DNA of 64,000 bases from Asaia bogorensis (GTDB lineage Bacteria > Pseudomonadota > Alphaproteobacteria > Acetobacterales > Acetobacteraceae). Shown here piece after piece: positions 18,154 through 27,523 of the stretch. The notes under the pieces are model-generated. The model did not search any database and was not told the DNA's origin. It saw only the letters and a list, made by a program, of their open reading frames with translations. A program made the translations under genes and the position numbers. The stretch lies in assembly GCF_900465345.1 (NCBI RefSeq), contig NZ_UEGO01000013.1, positions 1-64,000 of the forward strand, given 5' to 3'. Every line of letters begins with the position of its first letter. Positions within the stretch are counted from its first letter, which is position 1.

Positions 18154-18681
18154 ATGGAAAATTCTGCCGACATCGCTGTTCTCTTTGTTCTTCTCGTTTC
18201 AGCGTTGTGGGGCGGCGCACGCGGCTTCGCACGTGAGGTGTTCAGCCTTGCAGCCTGGCTTGGCAGCTTCGTGCTGGCGGCACGGGTCGCGCCTCTCATC
18301 CTTCCCTGGATCACGCAGAAGGTCAGCGACCCGCTCGCCGCAACGGCGCTTGCCTATATCGTTTCTTTCATCGTGCTGGTCCTTATCCTGTCGACCGTCG
18401 CACAACGACTGGCTACCGGGCTTCGCAGTGTTCTCGTGGGGGGAACGGACAAGCTGCTTGGCTGTCTGTTCGGCGTTGCGCGCGGCTATATCCTGCTGGT
18501 GGTCCTCTATCTGGTCTGCGTCTCTGTGGCAGGCGCAGATATGGCGCATTCGCTTATTGCAGGAAGCAAATCCGGACCCTACATCCTCGACGGCGTGAAT
18601 TTCGTGCGGGAACTAATGCCATATTTCCCGCAACTTCATCTTGCCATGCCGCCCGCAACAGGTCATGAGGCTGCCTTCTGA
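18154..18681 (+). CDS. cvpA: CvpA family membrane protein
   Basis: 175 residues with four hydrophobic segments and the family opening ALWGGARGFAREVFSLAAW. CvpA proteins are inner-membrane proteins, first linked to colicin V production, that usually sit directly upstream of purF, as here. The molecular role is not settled. The start at 18154 fits the family length; the frame is open upstream into the preceding gene. Confidence 0.9.
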   Translation: MENSADIAVLFVLLVSALWGGARGFAREVFSLAAWLGSFVLAARVAPLILPWITQKVSDPLAATALAYIVSFIVLVLILSTVAQRLATGLRSVLVGGTDKLLGCLFGVARGYILLVVLYLVCVSVAGADMAHSLIAGSKSGPYILDGVNFVRELMPYFPQLHLAMPPATGHEAAF

Positions 18682-18786
18682 CAGACCCCGGTCCGGAACA
18701 GCCTATCTCAGATCGCCCGATCGCCGCATCACCGATCGCCCCATTTCCGGTCGCCCAAGCGTGACCATGCCCAGGAGCGCCGCCCG

Positions 18787-20217
18787 ATGATTGATCCCGC
18801 CACCCTCGAAACCTCGAACCGCCCTTATGAGGAATGCGGCGTGGTTGGTATCTGGGGCGCCCCCGATGCCTCCGCCCTAGCTGCGCTCGGTCTCCACGCG
18901 CTTCAGCATCGCGGGCAGGAAGCCGCCGGTATTGTGAGCCATGATGGCGAGCGTTTCTGCCAGCACAAGGGCCTTGGCCTTGTGGGCGACGTATTCAGCG
19001 ATGCACGTGTCATGAGCACGCTCAAGGGCAGCGGGGCCATTGGGCATAACCGCTATGCCACGACCGGCGGTACATTGCTGCGCAACGTCCAGCCGCTTTA
19101 TGCCGATTTCGAGTTCGGCGGTCTGGCAGTGGCGCATAACGGCAATCTGACCAATGCCGCGACGCTAAGGCAGGCACTCGTGAAGCGTGGCTGTCTGTTC
19201 CAGTCGACGACCGACACGGAGGTGTTCGTTCATCTTATCGCCATCTCGCTCTATGCCACCGTGCTGGAGCGTCTGGTGGATGCTGCGAAGCAGGTGAAGG
19301 GTGCCTACTCGGTGGTAGCGCTGGCGCCCGACTTCCTGATCGGGCTTCGTGATCCGCTGGGCGTACGCCCGCTTATTCTCGGCCGCGTGGCTGATGGCGG
19401 CTGGATGCTGGCCAGCGAGACCTGCGCGCTGGATATCGTGGGCGCCGAATTTGTGCGCAATGTCGAACCTGGCGAGATGGTGATCATCGACAATGACGGG
19501 ATACGCTCCATGCGTCCCTTCGCGCAGACCAGCCCGCGCTTCTGCGTTTTCGAATACATCTATTTCGCCCGCCCTGATTCGATCCTCGAAGATCACTCGG
19601 TCTATGAAGCGCGCAAGCAGATTGGCGTCGAGCTTGCCCGCGAGAGCGGTGTGGAAGCCGATGTGATCGTGCCCGTACCCGATTCAGGTGTGCCCTCTGC
19701 AATGGGTTTCGCTGCGGAGAGCGGTATTCCGTTCGAGATGGGCATCATCCGCAACCACTATGTCGGGCGCACTTTCATCGAGCCGACAGACCAGATCCGC
19801 AATCTGGGCGTTCGTATGAAACACTCGGCCAATACGCCTGTGCTCGAAGGCAAGCGGGTCGTGCTGGTGGATGACTCGATTGTCCGTGGTACGACATCAC
19901 GCAAGATCGTTGATATGGTTCGTGCTGCCGGAGCAACCGAAGTCCATATGCGCATCAGCAGCCCGCCCACCAAGCATCCATGCTTCTATGGCATTGATAC
20001 GCCCGAAGAGAGCCAGCTTCTGGCTGCGACACACAGCATCGAAAAAATGGCAGAGGCCATTGGCGTGGATAGCCTTGCCTTCATCTCATTCGATGGTCTG
20101 TATCGTGCGCTTGGACATGACGGGCGCAACGGCGCGCAGGGACGGTACTGCGATGCCTGCTTCACCGGTGACTATCCGATCGAGCTGGTGGACAAGGAAG
20201 GCAGGCTGGTTGCCTGA
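18787..20217 (+). CDS. purF: Amidophosphoribosyltransferase PurF
   Basis: 476 residues. The N-terminal glutaminase nucleophile is C17 in EECGVVGI, so a 16-residue propeptide must be removed. Further motifs are HRGQEAAGI, HNGNLTN and the PRPP-binding loop VVLVDDSIVRGTTS. It makes 5-phosphoribosylamine from PRPP and glutamine, the first committed step of purine synthesis. The C-terminus keeps Cys-rich segments (RYCDACFTGDYP) of the iron-sulfur type seen in Bacillus-like enzymes. A terminator follows at once. Confidence 0.97.
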   Translation: MIDPATLETSNRPYEECGVVGIWGAPDASALAALGLHALQHRGQEAAGIVSHDGERFCQHKGLGLVGDVFSDARVMSTLKGSGAIGHNRYATTGGTLLRNVQPLYADFEFGGLAVAHNGNLTNAATLRQALVKRGCLFQSTTDTEVFVHLIAISLYATVLERLVDAAKQVKGAYSVVALAPDFLIGLRDPLGVRPLILGRVADGGWMLASETCALDIVGAEFVRNVEPGEMVIIDNDGIRSMRPFAQTSPRFCVFEYIYFARPDSILEDHSVYEARKQIGVELARESGVEADVIVPVPDSGVPSAMGFAAESGIPFEMGIIRNHYVGRTFIEPTDQIRNLGVRMKHSANTPVLEGKRVVLVDDSIVRGTTSRKIVDMVRAAGATEVHMRISSPPTKHPCFYGIDTPEESQLLAATHSIEKMAEAIGVDSLAFISFDGLYRALGHDGRNGAQGRYCDACFTGDYPIELVDKEGRLVA

Positions 20218-20226
20218 CGAATTGGA

Positions 20227-20249
20227 GGGGCCTTTTCAGGCCCCTTTTT
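20227..20249 (+). terminator. Rho-independent terminator of purF
   Basis: GGGGCC at 20227-20232, loop TTTTCA, GGCCCC at 20239-20244, then TTTTT. It follows the purF stop by ten bases. The stop codon of the convergent TetR gene (20236-20238) lies in the loop, so the two transcripts overlap here. Confidence 0.88.
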
Positions 20250-20928
20250 CGTTTTCGAGACCGCAGAGAAACATTCTCACAACGCGGCGTAGATAACGTG
20301 GCGTTTCATCCCAGTGCTGGCGCTGGCGACAATGGCTCAGCTCGCACAGCATCGATGTTGCGAGCGCGGCCCCGAAAAGCAGATCAGACGCTTCCTCCAC
20401 ATCGTCGACCACAAGCGCCCCCTCATCGACCAGTCGTTCGAGCCACACGCGCAGGGGAAACGGGCCAGCAGCGCTGGAGAAGAATTCACGAACGAAGCGA
20501 CTGACTTCCGGATTGCGCGAGACTTCGGCAATGACCACACGAATCAGGCTCAAACGCTTCTCGGTCATCATCGCAATGGCCAGCTTTTCGAGCCCGTAAA
20601 CGAGCCTGTCCTCCACCGTATCGCCGCAAAGCTCCAGATCACGCAAACCTGACAGAAGAAGGCGATCCCTGAGCAGTAACTCGACCATCTCCTGCTTGCT
20701 TGCAAACATATGGTAGAGCGTCTTTTTGGACATGTTCGAGCATTGCGCAATACGGTCCATAGACGCGCCCGAGTAACCATGCTCCTGCAATACAATCTCT
20801 GCTGCGTCGAATATTCTATCCCGCCTCTCGGTCTCGCATAATACGGGCGGCCGGCCACAATGCTTGCGCAGTGCAGCAGGCTCCGGGTCTTGGGCGGGAC
20901 TTTTGATGGTGAGGGGCACAGTTGACAT
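20236..20928 (-). CDS. TetR family transcriptional repressor, divergent to the RND operon
   Basis: 230 residues: a 25-residue lead, then the TetR HTH (IFDAAEIVLQEHGYSGASMDRI and SKKTLYHMFASKQEM, about 38-85), then a helical ligand-binding domain. It lies divergently 170 bases from the efflux adaptor gene, the usual layout for local repressors of RND pumps such as AcrR or MexZ. Two palindromic sites in the shared intergenic region are likely operators. The inducer is unknown. Confidence 0.88.
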   Translation of the reverse strand: MSTVPLTIKSPAQDPEPAALRKHCGRPPVLCETERRDRIFDAAEIVLQEHGYSGASMDRIAQCSNMSKKTLYHMFASKQEMVELLLRDRLLLSGLRDLELCGDTVEDRLVYGLEKLAIAMMTEKRLSLIRVVIAEVSRNPEVSRFVREFFSSAAGPFPLRVWLERLVDEGALVVDDVEEASDLLFGAALATSMLCELSHCRQRQHWDETPRYLRRVVRMFLCGLENEKGA

Positions 20929-20967
20929 CGTATTGCGAAAAACCGCTCCAGAGCTTCAAAGGGTCCG

Positions 20968-21030
20968 TTGACCGAGGTTCGGAAACCGTATAGTTCCCTA
21001 TGCCAGAGAAACTCAAGGGTTTCCGAAACC
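20968..21030. promoter_or_regulatory. Paired palindromes between tetR and the RND operon, probable TetR operators
   Basis: GGTTTCCGAAACC at 21018-21030 is a perfect odd-centred palindrome, and GGTTCGGAAACC at 20976-20987 is a near copy lacking one base. They are 42 bases apart centre to centre (four helical turns), in the gap between the divergent genes. The first lies between a possible -35 (TTGACC, 20968) and -10 (TATAGT, 20989), although the 15-base spacing makes that promoter weak. The layout fits a TetR repressor that controls both its own gene and the pump. Confidence 0.6.
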
Positions 21031-21098
21031 TTTTTTGGCGCGAGCGCATGGTTTGCGGTTACCCTTCACAAACATCGGTAATTTTGGATAGCGCCAGC

Positions 21099-22334
21099 AT
21101 GCGAGCATTTCAGTCTTACACGCCACGTTTGCCGTGGTCTCTCAAGGCCACCACCAGCCTTTCATTGCGTCTCATCCCCCTGGCTCTGCTGACGCTTGAT
21201 CTCTCAGGCTGCAAACACAAGGCGGACGCTCCCAAACCACCCCCGCAGACGGTGGGCATCTACACGGTCCATCCTCACCCGCTCAAGACAGCGACATCGC
21301 TGCCGGGCCGTGTCGAGGCGTTCGAGCAGGCACAGGTCCGTCCGCAGGTCGGCGGCGTGATCCTCAAGCGCGCTTTTGAACAGGGCACTGACGTCAAGGC
21401 CGGTCAGCTCCTCTATGTGATCAACCCGGCTCCCTATAAGGCCACTTACGATCAGGCGAAGGCGCAGCTTCTTCACGCCCAGGCGGCGGCATTGAGCATT
21501 CGCGCCCAGCTGGAGCGTTATCGCCCGCTTGCCGCGGCTCATGCTGTCAGCAAACAGGACTACGATAATACCCTTTCGTCCTCCCGTCAGGCAGAGGCTG
21601 ACATCGCGCAGGCGAAAGCCAACGTGGACAGCGCAGCCGTCAATCTGGACTGGACACAGGTGCGATCTCCCATCGACGGGCGCATCGGGCGTATGCTCGT
21701 GACCCCCGGCACACTCGTCACCGCAGGTCAGACCACGGCCATCGCCACGGTCACGCGTATGGATCCGATCTATGTGGACGTGAACCTTGCCACCTCGGAC
21801 ATGCTGCGCCTGCGACGCGAATTCGCCAGCGGCAAGCTCGAAAAGGTCTCGGGCAATGCCGCAGCCGTAGAGCTTACGCTTGAGGATGGCAGCCGCTACG
21901 ACAAGGCTGGTCAGCTGCGCCTGACCGAAGTCACGGTTGACCCCGCAACGGGTACGATGGTCGTCCGCGCCGAATTCCCCAACCCTGATCGCCTGCTGAT
22001 GCCTGGCATGTATGTTCATGCCGAAGTCGCCGAGGGTGTCGATCCCAAGGCCATCACCATTCCGCAGCCGGCATTGCAGCGTGACTCGAAGGGCGATCCT
22101 TTCGTCTATGCGCTCGATGGCGACAACAAGGTGACCATGCGCTTCGTTCAGCTCGACCGCGCCCTAGATGGCGACTGGGTTGTGATGGGTGGCCTCAATG
22201 ACGGCGACCGCATCATCGTCGAGGGATTGCAGAAGGCCCATCCGGGTGCCGTCGTAAAGCCGGTCGAGAAATCGGCGGACGACAAGGCCACGGACGGCAA
22301 GGCAGCCGACGCCCAGCCCGCGCACGCAGGATAA
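21099..22334 (+). CDS. RND efflux periplasmic adaptor (AcrA/MexA-type lipoprotein)
   Basis: 411 residues from ATG 21099. A lipoprotein signal ends in the lipobox LSGC (C38). Next come the biotinyl-lipoyl half motifs (LPGRVEAFEQAQVRPQVGG and VRSPIDGRIGR), a helical hairpin (about 110-190) and the beta-barrel and proximal domains. The C-terminal about 30 residues are Ala/Asp/Lys-rich and extra. It links the inner-membrane pump to the outer-membrane channel. First gene of a four-gene operon. Confidence 0.93.
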   Translation: MRAFQSYTPRLPWSLKATTSLSLRLIPLALLTLDLSGCKHKADAPKPPPQTVGIYTVHPHPLKTATSLPGRVEAFEQAQVRPQVGGVILKRAFEQGTDVKAGQLLYVINPAPYKATYDQAKAQLLHAQAAALSIRAQLERYRPLAAAHAVSKQDYDNTLSSSRQAEADIAQAKANVDSAAVNLDWTQVRSPIDGRIGRMLVTPGTLVTAGQTTAIATVTRMDPIYVDVNLATSDMLRLRREFASGKLEKVSGNAAAVELTLEDGSRYDKAGQLRLTEVTVDPATGTMVVRAEFPNPDRLLMPGMYVHAEVAEGVDPKAITIPQPALQRDSKGDPFVYALDGDNKVTMRFVQLDRALDGDWVVMGGLNDGDRIIVEGLQKAHPGAVVKPVEKSADDKATDGKAADAQPAHAG

Positions 22335-22343
22335 GAGTAGTCC

Positions 22344-25300
22344 ATGTCTCGTTTCTTTATCGACAGACCGATCTTCGCCTGGGTTATCGGGCTGATCATC
22401 ATGCTGGTGGGTGGCGTCGCCATCTTCAGCATGCCGATTGCCCAGTACCCGTCCATTGCTCCGCCACAGATTGCGATCACGGTTGACTATCCTGGTGCAT
22501 CTGCCGAGACGGTGAACAACACCACTGTCCGGCCGATCCTGCAGCAGATGTTCGGCCTGGATCACCTCGAATATCTCTCGGCGTCATCCTATGGCAGTGG
22601 CCATATGGAAATCGACCTGACCTTCGCGCAGGGGACAAACCCTGACATCGCGCAGGTCCAGGTGCAGAACAAGCTTCAGCTGGCACAGCCGCGCCTGCCG
22701 ACAGAAGTTGTCAACCAGGGCCTGAGCGTCACGAAAGCCGTGAAGAACTTCATGCTCGTGCTCGCCTTTATCTCGACCGACAGCAGCATGTCGGGTCAGG
22801 ATATTGCCGATTACGTGGCCTCGAACGTATCCGATCCGCTGTCGCGCGTTTCCGGTGTGGGTGACCATACGCTGTTCGGTTCCGAGTACGCGATGCGCGT
22901 ATGGATGGACCCCAACAAGCTCTATAAATATTCGCTCAATGTCAGCGATGTTCAGGCAGCCATCCAGCAGCAGAACATTCAGGTTTCCTCAGGTGAACTG
23001 GGCGGTCTGCCCTCCACCAAGGAGATCGGCTTTGATGCGACCATTATCGGTCCGACCCGACTCAGTGAGCCCGAACAGTTCAAGAAGATCGTGCTCAAGG
23101 TACAGCAGGACGGTTCCCAGGTTCTGCTCAGCGATGTCGCCCGTATCGAACTGGGTGCGCAGAACTACAACCTGACCTCGTTCTACAACAACCTGCCGAC
23201 GGTCGGTATGGCGCTCAAGCTCGCGCCGGGTGCGAACCAGCTGACAACCGAGACGGCCGTGCGCGCCAAGGTGGCCGAGCTCGAGAAATTCTATCCGCAG
23301 GGCCTCAAGACGGTTTATCCGCTCGATACCGAGCCGTTCATCACCCTGTCGATCAAGGAAGTTGTCATTACGCTTCTCGAAGCCATTGCGCTCGTGTTCG
23401 TTGTGATGCTAATTTTCCTGCAGAATTTCCGTGCCACGCTCATTCCGACGATCGCCGTTCCAGTCGTGCTTCTGGGCACTTTCGGTGTGCTCTCGGCCCT
23501 TGGCTTTTCCATCAACACGCTGACCATGCTGGCCATGGTACTCGCCGTCGGCCTTCTCGTCGATGACGCGATCGTGGTGGTGGAAAACGTCGAGCGCGTG
23601 ATGAGCGAGAAGGGACTATCGCCCAAGGAAGCCTCACGTCAGTCAATGGACGAAATCACCGGTGCTCTCGTGGGTATCGTGCTCGTCCTGACCGCCGTGT
23701 TCCTGCCTATGGCCGCGTTCAGCGGTTCGACCGGCGTGATCTATCGCCAGTTCTCGATCACCATTGTCGCAGCCATGTGGCTCTCGGTGCTGGTGGCCAC
23801 GATCATGACCCCCGCACTGTGCGGCTCCATGCTCAAACCTACCCACAAGGAACACAAGACCGGACCGATTGCCTGGTTCAACCGCAATTTTGATCGCATG
23901 ACCAATGGTTACCTGAACGGTGTGCGTCGCCTCGTGCGCAGCCGTCTGGTGAGCATGCTCATCTTTGCCGTCTTCGCTTTCGGTGCGGTCTTCCTGTTCC
24001 TTCGCGTTCCGGGCGGCTTCCTGCCGGAAGAAGATCAGGGCATTATCTTTGGTCAGGTCACCATGCGTCCGGGCGCCAATAATGCCCAGACGGCGGCGGT
24101 CAACCGCAAGATCACCGATTACGTGATGCACAAATACGGTGATATCGCGCAGTCCGTCTTTGCCATGAATGGCTTCAACTTTGCCGGTCAGGGCCAAAGT
24201 GCGGGTGCCTTCTTCATCCGTCTCAAGCCGTGGGATGAACGACCGGGTTATAAAAACACCACCATGTCGGTGGCTGGCGAAATCATGAAGCACTTCTGGA
24301 TGGATCCGGAAGCCATCATCTTCGCCATCAACCCCCCAGCTGTGATGGAACTCGGCAACGCGGCCGGCTTCGATCTTGAACTGGAGGATAACGGGCATCT
24401 GGGTCACAAGGCCCTCCTTGCGGCCCGCAACCAGGTTCTGGGCGAGGCTGCCAAGAACCCGCGCCTGATGGCTGTGCGTCCGATGGGCCTTGAGGATCAG
24501 CCCCAGTTCCATCTGGATATCGACCGTGAGCGCGCCAATGCGCAGGGCGTGACGAATGCCGAGATCAACACCACCATCCAGGGGGCGTTTGGCTCGATCT
24601 ACGTCAACCAGTTCATGCGTAGCGACCGTGTCAAACAGGTCTATATCGAAGGTGAAGCCTGGGCGCGCATGACGCCTGAGGACCTCAATAAGTGGTATGT
24701 GCGCAATACCGCCGGCAACATGGTGCCATTCAATTCCTTTGCCACGGGCAACTGGATTGTCGGCCCGCAGAAGGTGGAGGACTATAACGGTCTGAACTCC
24801 TTCGAACTGCAGGGTCAGGGCGCACCTGGCACAAGTTCGGGCGATGCCATGAAGGAGATGGAAAAGATCCTGTCCCATCTGCCAAAGGGTATCGGGTATG
24901 AGTGGACCGGCATTTCCTACGAACAGGTCGCATCCAGCGGTTCGACTGGCCCGCTCTACGCACTCGCGGCCATCGTCATCCTGCTTTGCCTTGCCGCGCT
25001 TTATGAAAGCTGGGCCATTCCGCTTGCAGTGCTGATGGTGCTGCCCCTTGGTGTGCTCGGCGCGATTGGTGCCACGCTCTGGCGTGGTCTGGACAACGAC
25101 GTGTATTTTCAGGTGGGACTGCTGACCACGGTCGGCCTTTCGGTCAAGAACGCCATTCTGATTGTCGAATTCGCCAAAGAATTCTTCGAGCAGGGTGACT
25201 CTCTGGAAGATGCCGTTCTCAAGGCGGGTCGCGAGCGTCTTCGCCCGATCCTGATGACCTCTATCGCTTTCGTCTGCGGTGTTTTCCCGCTGGCCATTGC

Positions 25301-25499
25301 GACGGGCGCAGGATCGGCGGCTCGTGTGGCCATTGGTACCTGCGTGGTCGGCGGCATGTTGTCCGCGACCCTTCTGGCCGTCTATTTCGTCCCGGTCTTC
25401 TTCGTGGTGATCCTGCGTCTGTTCAAGGTGACACGCATGAAGGATCGCGTTGATCCGTACGAACACCGCAATGAAGCTGCGCGAGGAGAGGGCGCATGA
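22344..25499 (+). CDS. RND multidrug efflux permease, HAE1 family (AcrB/MexB-like)
   Basis: 1051 residues, the normal size, opening with MSRFFIDRPIFAWVIGLIIM typical of AcrB. The proton-relay aspartate pair is in GLLVDDAIVVVENVER (about 405-420), and two large periplasmic loops and twelve membrane helices are present. It exports hydrophobic or amphipathic drugs driven by protons. The stop overlaps the start of the outer-membrane factor by four bases. Substrates cannot be predicted. Confidence 0.96.
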   Translation: MSRFFIDRPIFAWVIGLIIMLVGGVAIFSMPIAQYPSIAPPQIAITVDYPGASAETVNNTTVRPILQQMFGLDHLEYLSASSYGSGHMEIDLTFAQGTNPDIAQVQVQNKLQLAQPRLPTEVVNQGLSVTKAVKNFMLVLAFISTDSSMSGQDIADYVASNVSDPLSRVSGVGDHTLFGSEYAMRVWMDPNKLYKYSLNVSDVQAAIQQQNIQVSSGELGGLPSTKEIGFDATIIGPTRLSEPEQFKKIVLKVQQDGSQVLLSDVARIELGAQNYNLTSFYNNLPTVGMALKLAPGANQLTTETAVRAKVAELEKFYPQGLKTVYPLDTEPFITLSIKEVVITLLEAIALVFVVMLIFLQNFRATLIPTIAVPVVLLGTFGVLSALGFSINTLTMLAMVLAVGLLVDDAIVVVENVERVMSEKGLSPKEASRQSMDEITGALVGIVLVLTAVFLPMAAFSGSTGVIYRQFSITIVAAMWLSVLVATIMTPALCGSMLKPTHKEHKTGPIAWFNRNFDRMTNGYLNGVRRLVRSRLVSMLIFAVFAFGAVFLFLRVPGGFLPEEDQGIIFGQVTMRPGANNAQTAAVNRKITDYVMHKYGDIAQSVFAMNGFNFAGQGQSAGAFFIRLKPWDERPGYKNTTMSVAGEIMKHFWMDPEAIIFAINPPAVMELGNAAGFDLELEDNGHLGHKALLAARNQVLGEAAKNPRLMAVRPMGLEDQPQFHLDIDRERANAQGVTNAEINTTIQGAFGSIYVNQFMRSDRVKQVYIEGEAWARMTPEDLNKWYVRNTAGNMVPFNSFATGNWIVGPQKVEDYNGLNSFELQGQGAPGTSSGDAMKEMEKILSHLPKGIGYEWTGISYEQVASSGSTGPLYALAAIVILLCLAALYESWAIPLAVLMVLPLGVLGAIGATLWRGLDNDVYFQVGLLTTVGLSVKNAILIVEFAKEFFEQGDSLEDAVLKAGRERLRPILMTSIAFVCGVFPLAIATGAGSAARVAIGTCVVGGMLSATLLAVYFVPVFFVVILRLFKVTRMKDRVDPYEHRNEAARGEGA

Positions 25500-26980
25500 G
25501 CCTTTTGACCAAAACCGGATCGGTGGGCGCCCTGCTGGCGTTCACCATACTCGCCTCATGCGATCTGGCCCCGAAATATCAGCGCCCGACCCAGCCCGTG
25601 CAGAATGCCTATCCTGCTGATTCTGGGTCGACGCAGGCCCTTCGCGGTCAGGCAGCCTCGGATATCGGCTGGAAGCACTTCTTTACCGATGCGAGACTGC
25701 GGGCGCTGATCGAACTCGCCCTGCGCAACAACCGTGACCTGCGTAGTCAGGCGGCGGCGATCATGGAGGCTCAGGGCAGCTATGAAGTGCAGCATGCCTC
25801 ACTGTTCCCCCCCATCGGGGTAACAGGGCAGGGCCAGTATTTCGCCCCCTCTGATACGGCAGGCTTTTCCTTCGCCCCTGGTCTGGGGCGCGGCACGTCC
25901 ATGCTGCGTTATTACGGCGCCAATATCGGATTCTCCTCTTACGAGGTCGATCTGTTCGGCCGTATCCGCAACCTTTCCCGCCAGCAGGCGGAGGAGTTGC
26001 TGGGCTCGCGCATGAACGCGCAATCCGTGCTGATCAGCATGGTAGCGCAGGTGGCCAATACCTATCTGCAATGGCTGGCGGACCGTGAACTCGTGCGCGT
26101 GACCGACCAGACCCTGACATCGCAAAGCGATACGCTGCGTCTGACGCGTATGAAATACGATCATGGCGAGGCCGATGCGCTAACGCTGGCACAGACGCAG
26201 ACCCAGGTTGAGCAGGCAGCCAGCAATAAGGCGCAGTATGAGCGTCAGATGGCGCAGGATGAGCACCAGCTGCAGTTGCTCGTTGGCGTGCCTCTGCCTG
26301 ACACATTGCCGCCACCACAGCGTTTCGGAACGCAGACCCTGATGGCCGATCTGCCTGCGGGCCTGCCTTCCGACCTGATCGGCCAGCGCCCAGACATCCA
26401 GTCAGCGGAACACAATCTGATCGGTGCGAACGCCAATATCGGTGCGGCACGCGCGGCGTTCTTCCCCAAGGTCACGCTCACGGCGCAGGAGGGGGTCAGC
26501 TCGTTGCAGTTCCGCCATCTCTTCACGCCCGGCGCGCAGACATGGTCGGTTTCGCCCAACATCACCTTCCCGATCTTCACCTGGGGTCAGAACGAGGGTA
26601 ACCTCAAGATCAGCAAGGCGCGTCGCCTTGCCCAGATCGCCACCTATGAGAAGACGGTCCAGACAGCCTTCAAGGAAGTGTCTGATACCCTGACGGCGCG
26701 CGAGACCTATCTCGCACAGGATACTCACCTCAAGGCCCTCGTACAGTCGTCGCAGCAGGCCTTCGATCTGGCGATGATGCGCTACAACACGGGTATCGAT
26801 CCCTACCTTACGACCCTGACGCAGCAGCGCAGCCTGTATGACGCGCAGCAAAACCTCATCAATGTGCAATTGGCCCGTTACCAGAATCTGGTAACGCTCT
26901 ATCGGGCACTCGGTGGTGGCTGGAGCGCCAGCGATGTCGCAAAGGCTCAGTCCATGCCCGGTGCCGCAAAACAAGGTTGA
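25496..26980 (+). CDS. Outer-membrane efflux lipoprotein, NodT/OprM family
   Basis: 494 residues with lipobox LASC (C22), the N-terminal CDLAPKYQRP segment typical of NodT/OprM proteins, and two TolC-like repeats (each about 200 residues, the second starting near QRPDIQSAEHNLIGANANIG). It forms the trimeric outer-membrane duct of the tripartite pump. It is coupled by ATGA to the permease gene. Confidence 0.94.
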   Translation: MSLLTKTGSVGALLAFTILASCDLAPKYQRPTQPVQNAYPADSGSTQALRGQAASDIGWKHFFTDARLRALIELALRNNRDLRSQAAAIMEAQGSYEVQHASLFPPIGVTGQGQYFAPSDTAGFSFAPGLGRGTSMLRYYGANIGFSSYEVDLFGRIRNLSRQQAEELLGSRMNAQSVLISMVAQVANTYLQWLADRELVRVTDQTLTSQSDTLRLTRMKYDHGEADALTLAQTQTQVEQAASNKAQYERQMAQDEHQLQLLVGVPLPDTLPPPQRFGTQTLMADLPAGLPSDLIGQRPDIQSAEHNLIGANANIGAARAAFFPKVTLTAQEGVSSLQFRHLFTPGAQTWSVSPNITFPIFTWGQNEGNLKISKARRLAQIATYEKTVQTAFKEVSDTLTARETYLAQDTHLKALVQSSQQAFDLAMMRYNTGIDPYLTTLTQQRSLYDAQQNLINVQLARYQNLVTLYRALGGGWSASDVAKAQSMPGAAKQG

Positions 26981-26996
26981 TACAGGAATAGCTTTG

Positions 26997-27338
26997 ATGA
27001 AACAGTCAGCGCCGCTTCGTCTCTTCCTCTGCGCCCTTGGCGCAGGGGCGGTGCTTATGCCCGCCCTTGCCACGGCGCAGGATGACGATGACGACAAGAA
27101 GAAGCCGGATATGCATCAGCTGGCCCGCTCCTCTGCCTTGCCCAAGGCGGAGGCTGATTTCAGCATGTTCAAGTACCGCCCGCCTGGCGACAAGGTCATC
27201 GAGCAGGCCGACGCCCACCGTATGCTGTTCAAACGCCCTGACGGCACGCCCGACGGCTATGCCCAGCGCCGGGGCAATGCGATCATCTATTACGATCGCG
27301 CCGGCAAGGTTTCACACGTCCAGCCCATCGACGAGTGA
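26997..27338 (+). CDS. Small secreted protein at the end of the RND operon
   Basis: 113 residues. Residues 1-27 form a clear signal peptide ending ALATAQ, followed by an acidic-basic run of five Asp and three Lys and a mainly polar mature part with FKRPDGTPDGYAQRRGNAIIYYDRAGKV. No domain is recognised. It starts 16 bases after the outer-membrane factor gene and lies before the operon terminator, so it is probably cotranscribed and periplasmic. Whether it serves the pump is unknown. Confidence 0.65.
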   Translation: MKQSAPLRLFLCALGAGAVLMPALATAQDDDDDKKKPDMHQLARSSALPKAEADFSMFKYRPPGDKVIEQADAHRMLFKRPDGTPDGYAQRRGNAIIYYDRAGKVSHVQPIDE

Positions 27339-27402
27339 GCGGGGCCAGACGCTCGACCGGGTAATGGGCTGAAGCCGTTACGGCGTGATGCCTGCCCATG
27401 AC

Positions 27403-27466
27403 GGCAACATGATGGTCAGGATTACCTGATCCTTTCCATCATGTTGCCTATTTATTATTTATTTTA
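27403..27466 (+). terminator. Long hairpin terminator of the first RND operon
   Basis: GGCAACATGATGG (27403-27415) pairs perfectly with CCATCATGTTGCC (27436-27448), with a smaller TCAGG/CCTGA hairpin inside, followed by the AT-rich run TATTTATTATTTATTTTAT. It separates the drug-type RND operon from the heavy-metal-type one. Confidence 0.88.
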
Positions 27467-27523
27467 TCGTTCAGCCAAGTTTTGTCGTGGAGCGATGCTC
27501 ATATCCGCCTAAGATCACCCATC

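Noticed and set aside
17364-18314. 316-residue minus-strand frame
   Set aside because: It is antisense to the SMR gene, the hypothetical gene and cvpA, which have ribosome sites and family motifs; the frame shows none.
23643-25466. 607-residue open frame on the minus strand
   Set aside because: It lies wholly within the RND permease gene, has a His/Gln/Arg-rich composition typical of antisense frames of GC-rich genes and no domain.
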